64,000 bases of DNA from Saposhnikovia divaricata (taxonomy: Eukaryota; Streptophyta; Magnoliopsida; Apiales; Apiaceae). The position numbers were made by a program, and so were the translations under genes. Shown piece after piece: positions 22,338 to 32,845 of the stretch (position 1 is the stretch's first letter; every line of letters starts with the position of its first letter). The stretch spans positions 159,786,546-159,850,545 of the forward strand of contig CM071600.1 in NCBI GenBank assembly GCA_036435485.1, given 5' to 3'. The notes beneath the pieces were generated by a model. The model made no database searches and had not been told where the DNA came from. It saw only the letters and a list, made by a program, of their open reading frames with translations.

Positions 22338-25300
22338 TGTAAGAACCCGGATTTTTGGAAGATTTAAAACTTTTATTATGTATTGGTGTAGAAACGAATA
22401 GTGGTTACGACTACAATGTAACAGTGGTTTTAATGAATGAATACTTAATGGATTCGGATTCAAGTAATTATATGCTATGAATGCTGCAATGGGTTGACGA
22501 CTTAAATAAGAATAATCTATCGCCTAGAAAGTAAGATATGGTATTCCAAGAAAGGAAGTTAATCTCATGTCATCCAAATCGATATCTGATATAAGTTAAG
22601 TAACTCCGTAAAAGAGATTGGGAACATTCGAGAAAGCATGAGAACCTTTTCTAAGCACAAGGAATAAAAAGAGAATAAACAGTGAATAGTGTTTTGGGGG
22701 GATTTTGGAAAATTATCAGACGACCCTATATAGAAGTATTCAGAATGGATTTCTGAGTTCGTATTGATGATCCAAGGAGTAAATAAGTGTATGTAAACGC
22801 GATCGGAATTCAGAAAATCCAAAGTTTATTTTTATGGAACATTTGACCGGGCAGTATAGAGCATATCAATGCGATCAAGGGAATGAGATATTAAAATTGA
22901 GGTTTTGAGAATTTTAGATTTTATTATTTTATTATATGTGATTTGAGGATTTAGAACGAAAACCCCTGAGAGAGCGGAATGAGCGTTCTAGAAACCGCTA
23001 GAACTTTGTATCGAGATTAAGCGATTAAGCGAACGAATTATGGATTATGGATTGAATTCATAATGAGATTAAATATCCTACATGATTATCAAGAGGATTA
23101 TATCAAGTGGATTAAATGATTTAATCAAAGAATTAAATCAAGGAAATCAAGAATTAGTATTAAGTTGTATTAAAACAAAATCAATTCAACAAGCTTCCTA
23201 AACACACCAACTTGCACAAGGATCATGGGGGGATAAAGTAGATTTATACATCTGATCCATATCTTGCATACATCATCTAGGATCATAGTTGAATTGGTCA
23301 AACAAGATCAAAAGAGAGAAAATATCAAGAACACTCCCTTTTTCTAGAAACTGCCCAGCAGAACCAAGCTCAAAGAAAAATTCATATCTCCGATTTTTAC
23401 CATTCATAAATCACCAAATTTGAACCACAGCTTCCTCAATATATGTAGAACATTCGTTCAAAATTTCATGGCCAACAAAGGAGTGTAGCCTAGTCAAATC
23501 CCTTCCCCAAGTTAGAGAATCCAAACTGCCCAGATTCTGACCAGTAGCAAGATGTGGCTCCAAACCCTAGCTTCCATGGTTGGTTTCTTGTGTTCTATAG
23601 CTTAAATCAAAGATAATCAAGAGCCCAAGGTATGTTCAAAATCTTAGCTTCATATCGTAAGTGTAGCTATGTCAAAAGATGGATCAAAGATGATGGATGA
23701 ATAGTGTGAATAGTACTCTTCTTAGTTTTTCATGTTTGTTTCTTAGTTTTCAAGACTTCCAAGGAGCATCCAAGGCTAGAGGACCCCTTGTCAAGCTTTG
23801 TTATTGTTCTTAGGACATCAAAGAAGGTAAAGGTCGAATCCTTGCTTGTCATATGTTGAGTTTTTGATGAGTTTTTGCTAAGTAGTTAAGTTATGGTGTT
23901 TATTAAGAACATCCTTGAATATTTAGCTTTGTTTTAAGGTGTATATATTGAGTGGTGGTAAATGGACCCTTCCACTTCCCATAGAGGTCATGTAAGAGTC
24001 TTGGGTTGTGATATTAGAGCATGGGTTGCTTTGTGTGGCTTGTTTGAGATGAAACAAAATGGTAATGCTCGATTTAAAGCCGTCGTAATGCTCGATTTTT
24101 GTAAACTACATTAACAGTTGAAGCCCGAAACCATAAAATTGTTTAGAGGGTAACCACTGCATATGGTTTTGTAGGTTTTGGTTTCTAGTTTACGTGGCCG
24201 CAAGAATCGTGTCAAAAGAGTTTACGGTTTGTGAGTTATGACCATTTTAGTGTAAGCGATTCGAGGAATGATATCGCAGAAATGTACCAACTTTGTGGTT
24301 ATGTTTGAGAACCTTAAAAGTCAAACTAAAGTATGACATTTTGAGGATAAATGCTATGGTCAGTTAGGAAAGTATGAAAAGTGGTTTCGAGTCCAAAGGA
24401 TTATTTTTCGATCTTATAAAAATGTTTGAATCGAGGTTAATTGCGAAAGAACCCCTTTGAAGTACACTTAGTTATAACTTTGGAAATCCACTTAGAAAAT
24501 GGACAATAACTCTTGAGGTATAATCCTTTCAAGTAAACGATCGACCCTAGAACTTACTCGACTTAAGTACCTACCAAGTGTAAGTGCAATGACATGCCAT
24601 AATAACGAGCAAGTGTCGGATAATAACGGTGTTAATAAGAGTTACACTAGAGGGTGCATAACGAGATAACTTGAAAACGTATTTTAACCTAACTAAAGTA
24701 TGTACTTAGCCTTTCAAAGCGTTAAGTGATTAGTCTCGAATATTTTGATTATTGATAGATCACCGGACTAACCCGAGACACACTACCCCTACAGGATTAC
24801 CAGGCAAGTTTCCAAACATTTTAGAACTGTTGTTGTGATAATATATATGATTTGATTTTTATTATACATATGCCATAGCATGCATGCCTGCTTTCAGATT
24901 ATATTGTGATACTTGTTTCATTATTTGAAATTGGCTTATAAGCTAGATATGAGATATATTAGTTATAAGCCGGATATTGCTAAGACCCTTAGTGAAGGGC
25001 ATATGATCTCATTCTTCAAATATAGACCGTGAGTCAGTATTTCTTGATATATTGTGATTATTTTCTGAGGAAAATATTTAAATAAATATTTTTCCATTAT
25101 TCATTTAATGAATATTATTTTGAATATTCATTTTAATTTTTATTTATTTAATGAATATTATTTCGAATATTCATTTGGGTTTTATTTATTTAAATGAATA
25201 TTATTTTGAATATTCATTTGAGCATTACGTATTTAATGAATATTATTTTGAATATTCATTTTAGTTTATTTATTTAATGAATATTATTTTGAATATTCAT

Positions 25301-26873
25301 TTGAGTTTTATTTATTTAATGAATATTATCTTGAATATTCATTTAAGATCTTATTTATTTATCGGACATTATTTTGAATATTTATTCCAGGAATTATTTA
25401 TTTAATGAATATTTATATATATATATATATATTTATTCGAGGGTTATTCATGAGCAATATTTTTTATTAAGAATATTCTGGGAAATATTTATGATGTAAT
25501 AAATATTCTTTGAATATTTATTTAATTCTTTTAACTAGTTCTTAAAATAATTTATTTTATTCAAAAATTATCTTTGATCTTCAAATACTATGTAAATTAT
25601 TTCTGAGTCTTATTATTATTATTTTTATCAAGGAAGGTTCTCAAAAACTCCATTCTTCATTCGAATCTATCTTCCAAATTATAAGGGAACTTTACTTGAG
25701 AGCTGTTATTTATTTTGTTTGACTTCCCGATCATAAATCTTTTAAAACTATTCTTTGCACTCGCAACTTGGTTGCTATTTATCAATTGAATCTTTTATTA
25801 CTTCCTCATCATTTGAGAGGTAAGATTGTCGGAACATGTCGATATCCATTAACAAGCAACATCTTGGGAAATATTGGTGAACTTTCCTTTCCAACTAGAT
25901 TCGACTACTTTGTGGAGTCTTATCAACAAGTATTATACTTGGGGAAAGGAGAATGAGCCTTACGTTTCAGAGTCATGGATTCTATTCGAACTAGGAGTTG
26001 TGTAAGAGGCCGAGTAGCGCCAATCCATCCCAATAGCCCAACCGTTGGCCAAGGAGATCTAACAGGGCGGTAGACAAGTAAATCCGTCAGTTCTTCTTTC
26101 TACCGGTAGTAAAATTAATTTGAGCTGTACAATCTGCGATTGATCATCGTAAGGATTGGAACAGCGGGCGCGGTGAATACTCCAGTATTAGTTCATCATC
26201 CAAGTCTATCTATTTTCTGCAACATGTATTAAATAGAAGTACCACTCATGTTGGCAGGGTTTGAATAATGTTAAAACTAAAAGTTACATTTTGAGTTACC
26301 TTGTAACTTCATCTTTTACGTTATACTGGCAATATGTTCGTTAATGCATGGCATATGGTTTCAAATATATCTCTTGAATTGTTATATATTATTGTTCAGT
26401 TATATATTATTTTTGGTGGGCTATTGCTCACCCTTGCTTTATTTACTATATCACAACAACAGCTAGATTTGATGGCCCGCGTAAGGCGCACTCGGCGCAA
26501 GCAGGTGACTCCAGTCGTAGGACTGCTCGCTGATATTGTTGCTGCCATTGCTGAGGTAGTAGCAACCAGTAGTCTAGACTGGCAGCTTTTGTTTTCAGCC
26601 TTAATTATATGTATGACTAATGTTAATCAACGGCAAGAAACTTTTAAATTATGCTGTAATCATTTTGGGTTATAATAACTATTACTTATGGGTCTTATAA
26701 GTAGAGACTTATTTCAATTTCATCTCTGGGACTATAACTGGTTGTGTGTGATGTGGTATTATTGCGGGGTCATTGCATGCTATTTATTTATTTTGGATTC
26801 AAGTGCAACTATTGTTTATGGAATATGAGACCGTAACGACCAGGTCCCCGACCCCGGATCTGGGACTGTTACA
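22338..26873 (+). mobile_element. Long gypsy 5' LTR (4536 bp)
   Basis: Starts TGTAAGAACCCGG and ends GGGACTGTTACA, with the primer-binding site four bases beyond. Its first kilobase aligns by eye with 61293-63101; a shared example is GTAAACGCGATCGGAATTC at about 22794 and 61451. It includes an AT-rich palindrome array at 25107-25385. The frame at 26334-26675 lies in the LTR and has no gene-like neighbour. Confidence 0.8.
25107..25385 (+). repeat. Tandem array of AT-rich hairpins in the LTR
   Basis: About seven units of roughly 42-46 bp are present. The core AATGAATATT, a 6-nt spacer and AATATTCATT is a perfect 10-bp inverted repeat in several units and is slightly decayed in the last. A (TA)n run follows at about 25411-25430. 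Confidence 0.85.
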
Positions 26874-26877
26874 GAAA

Positions 26878-26890
26878 TGGTATCAGAGCC
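26878..26890 (+). promoter_or_regulatory. Primer-binding site (initiator-Met tRNA)
   Basis: TGGTATCAGAGCC begins five bases after the LTR end. It is an exact match to the canonical plant retrotransposon primer site. Confidence 0.95.
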
Positions 26891-27561
26891 AGAGTTATAT
26901 ATCCCAGAGATGAGGCGACGTTATAATAATAAATTCACTAAGATAATAAGAACTCATGCCAAGTTCACCTAAAACACTTATGGGAACTCTTAAGTATCAT
27001 GATAGTAACTTAGCTCGTTATCGTATCGACTAGTAAGGTGACAGACCTTGAGGCTTATGAGCAGCAGCACGACGATGCTTTATTATATGCTAACGATCGG
27101 ATTGTGGATTCGATAGAGTACCCTACTGAAGACCCGAAGGAGGTTCCAGCAGAGGAGGAGGATCCTGTTAAGGATAAGGAGCTTACCCTTAAGAAAATGA
27201 GGGCTACAGCCAGAACGACTGTCAGGGCTAAGATTATAGTGCTCAGAGACATTAGTATAAAGAACTGAGATATTTTTAAGAGAACTAAAATTTTATATGG
27301 GATTCATAGCCGGACTACCAGAGGTAGTACCAGCAATTAAGACGGATTGGAAGGATTACTTGAGGTCTTATATTGGGATAGATAAAGATCCTTAGAGGCC
27401 TTCAGATTAATGAGAAAAGATTTAGAATGGTACATGATTATCAAAGACATCGATATAGGATGGGAAGCAGAGTCTCCAAGAGCAGTTGAGACAGAGGCAG
27501 CAAGTGCCATATCATTTGATAAATGGATTAGTGTGAATATTGATAAATGGATTAGTGTGAA
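26891..27561 (+). pseudogene. Degraded gag region of the long-LTR gypsy element
   Basis: A leader is followed by a 76-codon frame (27038-27268) rich in Glu, Asp and Lys (DLEAYEQQHDDALLYAN, then EEDPVKDKELTLKK). More broken coding-like sequence follows to about 27510. No gag domain can be named with confidence; the call rests on position after the primer-binding site. It ends in a 22-bp duplication with 24-bp period at 27516-27561, at the truncation point. Confidence 0.5.
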
Positions 27562-29370
27562 CGTCGACGGCCACCTCCAGAGCCAGAACCCGATGTTTGA
27601 GGAACAGCTGTAACCCCAGAGCCGAAAGCATAATCAACATGGCTTCCCCCGCTAGTAGCCCAGTTAGGGCAAGGGAAGTTCATCGGGTTGACAATAGATG
27701 GATACTTGTTGCTCACAGCATTGATAGCTTTGTCCCAACCAATAGACATGTTGAAAGGACGCATCTCGTCATCATGATCATCCATTAACTTCAGGAAATC
27801 TTTCGACTTATGATAAGCATTGATCACTTTATCAAATTCTGATGATTTCTTTCTAGCCAAGGAGGAGAGTTGTTTAGGTAAGAATGAGCATCCGCCTCAG
27901 CAAAAAATAGCTCTGGACTCCAGGTCTCGGCTTGCCTCTTCGAATCTCTCCTTCTCTTTTCGTAATGCCACGTTCTCGTCTTTGAAGGCACGGCCTTGAA
28001 GAGCAGTATATTGGCAGTAAGCATTGGCCTGTAGCAGAGAAGTTGTCTAGGCATTTATAATGTCTAAATGAACAAGAACACCGAATCCGCTAGAAGGAGT
28101 GTTATACCTGGTACAAAGCTTGAGCTCCCAGGCGCTCGGATTCTTCAATCTTGTCCCTCGAAGACACCGTGAGAAGGTCCGAGGTAGTAAAGGAACGCTT
28201 GGACCAGTCCAAGGCCAGATCGGGACTCCTTAAGATAGAGTCTTGCCCGCAAATACCCCAGGAAGGGATGAAAGGGGTCCTAGTATTCCCATCAGCATTC
28301 TGGGACCTTTTTTGAGAGCATCCCTCCAGAAAGTGAGGGATCCTAGGTCCAGTGGGGTTCAACAATGCCTCCGCTTTTTTCATCATCCTTTTAGTAATGG
28401 TTGGCTGATTTTCAGGTCAGCTGTCCAACTCCTCAGCAGCTGAAATGCAAAAAGGAAAAATATTAGAATAAGAATAAAACATAGTTTATAATATCTAATA
28501 AAGAAAATTACCCTCAATAGAAAGGAAACTGTGGCCAGCTTTTACAAGCTTTTTCTCATTTAGGAAAGTTTTATAGTGGGTGCGACCGTCATCCTCAAGA
28601 AGTCTGTCTCGGTCTAGCAACTCTTGTTGATCAAGGTCACACACGAAGTGTGAACTATCTTCCACGTATCCAAATCTCTTCACGAAGAAGTGACCCCAAT
28701 CACCACCTTTCCACTTGAGGATAATGAACTCCCTTCGCCAATAGTGGTGAGAATTTGGGAATGAAAAAGAGTTCACCATGTGTCGAATTCTAGTTCGATG
28801 TTGGAAAATGATCCACCCTTTCTTGGACTAAGAAGAATTCTTGGTCACAAAGATACTCCGGAACATCCTAGTACTCACGGCATCTTATAATGAAAATGAT
28901 GATGAACCTCCAAGCGTTGGGGTACAACTGACAAGATGGATTTGCAGCTCCGCTAGCAGCCTGATGATAACGATCGACCGGGAACCTCAACCCGGCCTCT
29001 GGAACACCCTTGTGGACACAAATCTTCTCAGGGTACCAATTTTAGGTTCTATCAGTTGGGCCTGGAAGCGAACCTCAATTGAACTTGGGAAGCTGTATGT
29101 GTTTCTGATCTTCTTAACATCAAACTCCTTCAGTTTGCAAGGACTGTGATAGGAGTCTAAGCTCGAGCTGTTGGGGAATGTCTCCCCCATGATGTTTAAC
29201 AAATCTAGCAAGGATTCAAAGTGATGTTCAACATACGAAGGGGGTTGTAGTTGGTTCATACCTTTAGTGGTCCTCGTCTTGCTCTTCTTGGCCAGCGCTT
29301 CGGCCATGGAGACCGGGGGAGTAGGTGCACGGTTGCTCTCTGACATTTTGATCTTGATCTTGAACTTCAA
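27552..29370 (-). pseudogene. Antisense extra gene of the Tat element (Transposase_28-like)
   Basis: Minus-strand frames run in order: MSESNRAPTPPVSMAEALAK with FDVKKIRNTYSFPSSIEVRF (29370-28987), an aromatic and charged block GHFFVKRFGYVEDSSHFVCD (28779-28495), KKAEALLNPTGPRIPHFLEG (28386-28102), a coiled-coil-like Lys/Glu/Arg stretch (about 28052-27900), and LARKKSSEFDKVINAYHK to a Gly/Ser tail (27860-27562). At least two introns are plausible: GGTAATTTTC to TTTGCATTTCAG at about 28508-28442, and a short one at about 28109-28054 with GTATAAC and AG ends. The order resembles the plant 'putative gypsy type transposon' family known as antisense genes in Tat-lineage elements. Its last codons probably continue at 22337-22300, split off by the long-LTR insertion. 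In-frame stops make it a pseudogene. Confidence 0.6.
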
Positions 29371-29884
29371 CTTGAGCTTGGAAGCTAGAGAGCTAGAAAG
29401 CTTAAGAACTTAGAAGAAATTTGAGAAGTGGAGAAGTGAAATGAAATGAAGACTACTCCTCCTCTTTTATAGAAGAGGCATGACCTGCTATACCATGTTG
29501 AAACATAGCCTGGTTCACGTTTACAAGTCATATATCGTTTATAAATAAAAGAGGGATGAAAACTATCCACTTTAGACGGAAAGAATTATTATAACTCGTA
29601 TTATTCCGGAAAACAAGCGAAGGATATAAGTGAAAATCCGGAAAGAAGCTGAACCAGAGCAATTAGTTGAGCTTTGAAAGCTAATTAAGCTTAAGAAGCT
29701 TAATGAAGGAATTAGTCCTAAACATGGGGTTATCAATGCTAATTGAAATATTAGTAGAACCTTAAAACAAACGTCATGAATGACCAGATTGTTGGTTTCT
29801 GGGTAATGAAATTCAGCGTTCAAGTAAGGACATTGAGGTTTGAATATCGATGTTTCAAGACTGATATTCAAGTTGGAATATTGG
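29371..29884 (-). promoter_or_regulatory. Upstream region of the antisense gene
   Basis: On the minus strand CTTTTATAAAGAG-like sequence (plus 29463-29473, CTCTTTTATAG) lies about 100 bp before the first ATG and could serve as a TATA box. Purine-rich 5' UTR-like sequence follows. Nothing else is recognisable to 29884. Confidence 0.3.
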
Positions 29885-30135
29885 AAACCAAGGTTCCGGG
29901 GAACCCCTAGCCGAGTGAGGCCAGCCAACCGAGGCTCCGGGGAACCTCTAGCCAACTGACCCCGGCCGACCTAGGCACCAAGGGACCGTCAGCCGACCGA
30001 GATTGATCGACCGAGGCACCAAGGGGCTGTCAGCCGAATGAGGCACCAAGGGACCGTCAGCCGACCGAGGCCCCCAAGGAGCTCCAGCCGACCGAGCCTG
30101 GCCGACCGAGGCACCCTCAGCCCGTCACTCGACCG
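29885..30135. repeat. GC-rich minisatellite (GCCGACCGAGGCACCAAGGG type)
   Basis: Irregular tandem copies of GCCGACCGAGGCACC, often with AAGGGACCGTCA, recur about eight times. The block is strikingly GC-rich compared with the AT-rich surroundings. Open frames over it are low-complexity artefacts. Confidence 0.8.
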
Positions 30136-30244
30136 AGGCTGATGATCAGCCTTGATTTTCGAGTTGTCAACTTGATAATCAGGGTCGACGATGAACTTCA
30201 GTCCTGACATTTTAAACATGAAAATCAAGCTGAACCTGAAGCTA

Positions 30245-30600
30245 AGGTCGTTTAGCGCCGTTTATCGCCTTTTTATGCCGTTTAACGCCGTTTAACGCCG
30301 TTTAAACGTCGTCTAAGGCTGTTTAGCACCGTTTAGTGTCGTTTAGTGTCGTTTTATGCGGTTTAACGCCGTTTAACATTGTTTAAACGTCGTCTAAGGC
30401 TGTTTAGCACCGTTTAGTGTCGTTTAGCGCCGTTTTATGCCGTTTAACGCCGTTTAACATCGTTTAAACGTCGTCTAAGGCTGTTTAGTGTCGTTTAAGG
30501 CCGCTTAGCGCTGTTTAATGCCGTTCAACGCCGTTTGACATTGTTTAAACGTCGTTTAAGGTTGATTGGTGCCGTTCAGCATCATTTTAACATCGTCGTA
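30245..30600. repeat. 10-bp repeats organised as an 81-bp higher-order repeat
   Basis: The basic unit is close to GCCGTTTAAC (10 bp, variants GTCGTTTAGT and GCTGTTTAGC). Landmark GTCTAAGG or its variant recurs at 30311, 30392, 30473 and 30553, a period of 80-81 bp, so groups of eight units have been duplicated as blocks. It lies between the antisense gene and the polypurine tract of the Tat element, where such elements often carry tandem repeats. Confidence 0.85.
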
Positions 30601-30730
30601 AATGCGTCGGTCGCTCCACGTTTTACATCAAGACAGTATTTGTGAAACACTAGTGTACAAAGATGAACTCCTAGTCTCGAAAAAGGCAATTATAACTTCA
30701 ACGAAAACCTGATCAGTTTTCGTAGAAGTT

Positions 30731-30740
30731 GGGGGGCAAA
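30731..30740 (+). promoter_or_regulatory. Polypurine tract of the Tat element
   Basis: GGGGGGCAAA, preceded by TAGAAGTT, lies directly before the LTR start. The same string precedes the related LTR on the minus strand at 59348-59361. Confidence 0.85.
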
Positions 30741-31237
30741 TGATATGGGCTAAAAATAAGCCCTAAAGACACAATTAATGTTGCATTAACTAGACCTAGC
30801 TTGGTCCAAATATGAAGCCCATTAATGAGGCCCAAAACCCTAATTCAATATTAAATTCGTAATTAGTATTGAGGGTGATTAACAGCTTGCAAATAAGAGT
30901 CAAACAAGGAAATAATATCTTTATGAGTAGCCTCCAAGGCACCAAATTCAACATGGAAACAGACTCCTATAAGGCAGGAGTCTAGAACCTTCCTCGAGTA
31001 GGTGACTTGTCCATCAAGTCTCTTAACTCTACTCTAAATCTTAGGCTCCTAACGCCTATATAAGGGTCTGACCTCTCATTCTTAGAACTATGTTTTTGAC
31101 TTGATTCTCAACCTCGAGATACGTAGGCATTTGGTGAGGTTAGCTCAGTCTCGAACACAGAAATAGGCATTAAAGCTCGAAACTCTCCAACCCTAACATT
31201 AAATACAAATCGATAACCTAGTTTTTATTCCACAACA
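30741..31237 (+). mobile_element. Tat-element 3' LTR (about 497 bp)
   Basis: Starts TGATATGGGC and ends TTATTCCACAACA. TATA box CTATATAAGG is at 31056-31065. It is related to the minus-strand LTR at 58682-59347, sharing start, TATA phrase and end. The right boundary is uncertain by about 3 bp. Confidence 0.75.
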
Positions 31238-32326
31238 TCATTCAGAAATTCTTTTAGGATCCAATTCGGGGTCCCTAACACTACTCTGTTTGGATCGGAG
31301 AAAATGACGAGGTTCCGTTTTCTTTTCTCTTTTGGTATGACGAGATACCGTTTTCTCACCCAAAATTGCTGATTCATTTGCGTAGCAAAGTTAAATACAT
31401 CCATGGTAATTAAATAATCACCCATAATCATCAGATAAAATAAAGATGACTCATAATTAACATAATGATGTTTAAAAGAACAATAATTTTTTAAAATTCT
31501 GAATTTAAATTTAAAATTGAGCAAAATAATTATTTAATTTTCTTTTGTCAAGTTGAACAACACAATTTTCTCGAAATTTTGATTCCATACAACAAATATA
31601 TAAAAAGAAAATGTTATGGTTACCAAATTCGTTCCAAATTAATTTTTAAATATCATTTGTCAAAATATTATTGATAATAATTCAATTAATTATGATAAAT
31701 ATCTTGCATTCACATAAATTTTATCAATTAAAATTTTTGAAAATATTACATCAGCCACTTTATTTGGAAATACTTTCGACGTACATAAATCATATACGTG
31801 TCTGGTAGGTCGATACAAATTGAATATCTTCTCGGCTTCTTGCAAGTTATCATACCTAAAAATAAGTAAAATAAAAAAAGCAAAACACACGCCAGCAAAG
31901 CTTTGAATATTAATTTAAAATGTTCAAATCGGATAGACTTAAGAAACACCAACCCTGTTGACAGTCAACGCATATGCTTAAATGTGTTGTATACGGCTGG
32001 CGCTACATGAATGAAAATCAGTAGGAAAAAACCGGCCGTGTTCTTTTACTTTTACTTTCATGAACCAACGGTTCTCTTTCCCGCTTCTTTCTCCTCATCT
32101 TCCATCAACCCATATCTTCTATTTAAGTCAAGGGATTGTTGCTCATTGACAAGCAATAACCAGTGCCAAAATTGTAAATATCATCTTGCTCGGGTATCTA
32201 CTTATCGCACAAAATTTCTGCATCAATATCAACATCGACAAGAGGAAGATCCTGATATACGTGTAGTAGTTACAAATCCTTGACACATCGGATAGATAAG
32301 TGATTACTACTAGTTACTACTTCCAT
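31238..32326 (+). promoter_or_regulatory. Intergenic and promoter region of the C2-domain gene
   Basis: AT-rich sequence without a gene to about 31950. A palindromic pair of W-box cores, GTTGACAGTCAAC, lies at 31957-31969, about 360 bp before the start codon. CTATTTAAG at 32119-32127 is a candidate TATA box, giving a 5' UTR of roughly 170 nt. W-boxes bind WRKY factors and are common in defence gene promoters; their role here is inferred. Confidence 0.45.
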
Positions 32327-32845
32327 ATGGAGGAAGCATTTTCTCTTGAAATCACTATCATCTCCTGCGAAGGTTTACGCATCAACAGGCAAAAATCGGT
32401 TAAAAAGAACACATTTGTGACAGTTCAAACGGATTCGCAGAATGTTAGCAAAACACAATTAGACATCAAAGGAGGAAGTTACCCTGCATGGAACGAAAAA
32501 CTTCACGTCCAAATGCCCATGCATGTACATTTTCTCGACATTGATGTGCAGTGCAAAGTCTCATCTACCGCTAATAAATTTATCGGTAGGGCAAAAATTC
32601 CAGTATCTGATTTCACAGGAGCATATTTTCCCGAAAATTATTTGCATTTTTTGAGTTATAGGCTACGGGATGATAACATGGAACGTAATGGAATTATAAA
32701 TTTTTCCATTAGAATGAGGGCAAGTGGTGGTCATCACAATGTTTCGAGTTACAGTAATTACCAGCTGCCGCAGAGAATTACTCCGATGGCCGGCAAGGTT
32801 TCTAATTATGGGATGGTCACCGGTGTGCCAGTATGGAATAGCTAG
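32327..32845 (+). CDS. C2-domain protein, BON1-associated protein (BAP) type
   Basis: An intronless gene of 172 codons. I prefer the ATG at 32327 (MEEAFSLEITIISCEG) over the in-frame ATG at 32300, because the C2 domain of this family starts right after the short N-terminus. The domain spans about residues 5-125: LEITIISCEGLRI, KKNTFVTVQTD, GGSYPAWNEKLHVQMP, FIGRAKIPVSDF and YRLRDDNMERNGIINFSIRM. In Arabidopsis, BAP1 and BAP2 are small membrane-associated C2 proteins that bind the copine BON1 and restrain defence cell death. The ENYLHFLSYRLRD block is typical of them. The C-terminal 45 residues are Ser/Tyr/Asn-rich and variable. Some calcium-binding aspartates look absent, so calcium dependence is uncertain. 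It is tail-to-tail with CPSF160, with 1.08 kb between stop codons. The frame is intact; family assignment is firm, orthology to BAP1 versus BAP2 is not. Confidence 0.88.
   Translation: MEEAFSLEITIISCEGLRINRQKSVKKNTFVTVQTDSQNVSKTQLDIKGGSYPAWNEKLHVQMPMHVHFLDIDVQCKVSSTANKFIGRAKIPVSDFTGAYFPENYLHFLSYRLRDDNMERNGIINFSIRMRASGGHHNVSSYSNYQLPQRITPMAGKVSNYGMVTGVPVWNS

Larger units (their letters stand above)
22338..27561 (+). mobile_element. Truncated Ty3/gypsy element: 5' LTR, PBS and gag fragment
   Basis: A 4.5-kb LTR (22338-26873) is followed by a primer-binding site and degraded gag-like sequence, then ends abruptly at about 27561, where Tat-element DNA resumes. No pol and no second LTR are present. 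Very long LTRs with an initiator-Met primer site suggest a Del/Tekay-type chromovirus; that is inferred from architecture alone. A related LTR occurs at 61293. The expected second CTTCT target copy is missing, so a deletion removed the 3' part of the element and its border. Confidence 0.75.
10961..31237 (+). mobile_element. Tat-type Ty3/gypsy element, nested and decayed
   Basis: Pieces in order: RNase H region (10960-11637), copia insertion (11641-20774), integrase and pol C-terminus (20780-21882), non-coding DNA to 22337, insertion of a long-LTR gypsy element (22338-27561), an antisense extra gene (29370-27552), tandem repeats (29885-30600), polypurine tract (30731-30740) and 3' LTR (30741-31237). 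An antisense gene with similarity to 'putative gypsy type transposon' proteins between pol and the 3' LTR is a known arrangement in Tat-lineage elements. The 5' LTR, gag and most of reverse transcriptase are missing. Multiple stops and deletions mean no function. Confidence 0.7.

Noticed and set aside
26334..26675. A 113-codon frame with an apparent membrane segment and a basic stretch
   Set aside because: Lies within the long gypsy LTR shortly before its primer-binding site; no independent evidence of a gene.
30245..30600. CRISPR-like or other spaced repeat array
   Set aside because: The repeats are contiguous and degenerate with no unique spacers, and the DNA is from a plant nucleus.
32011..32283. 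A 90-codon frame just upstream of the C2-domain gene
   Set aside because: It overlaps the probable TATA box and 5' UTR, has no domain and a Phe/Ser-rich composition.
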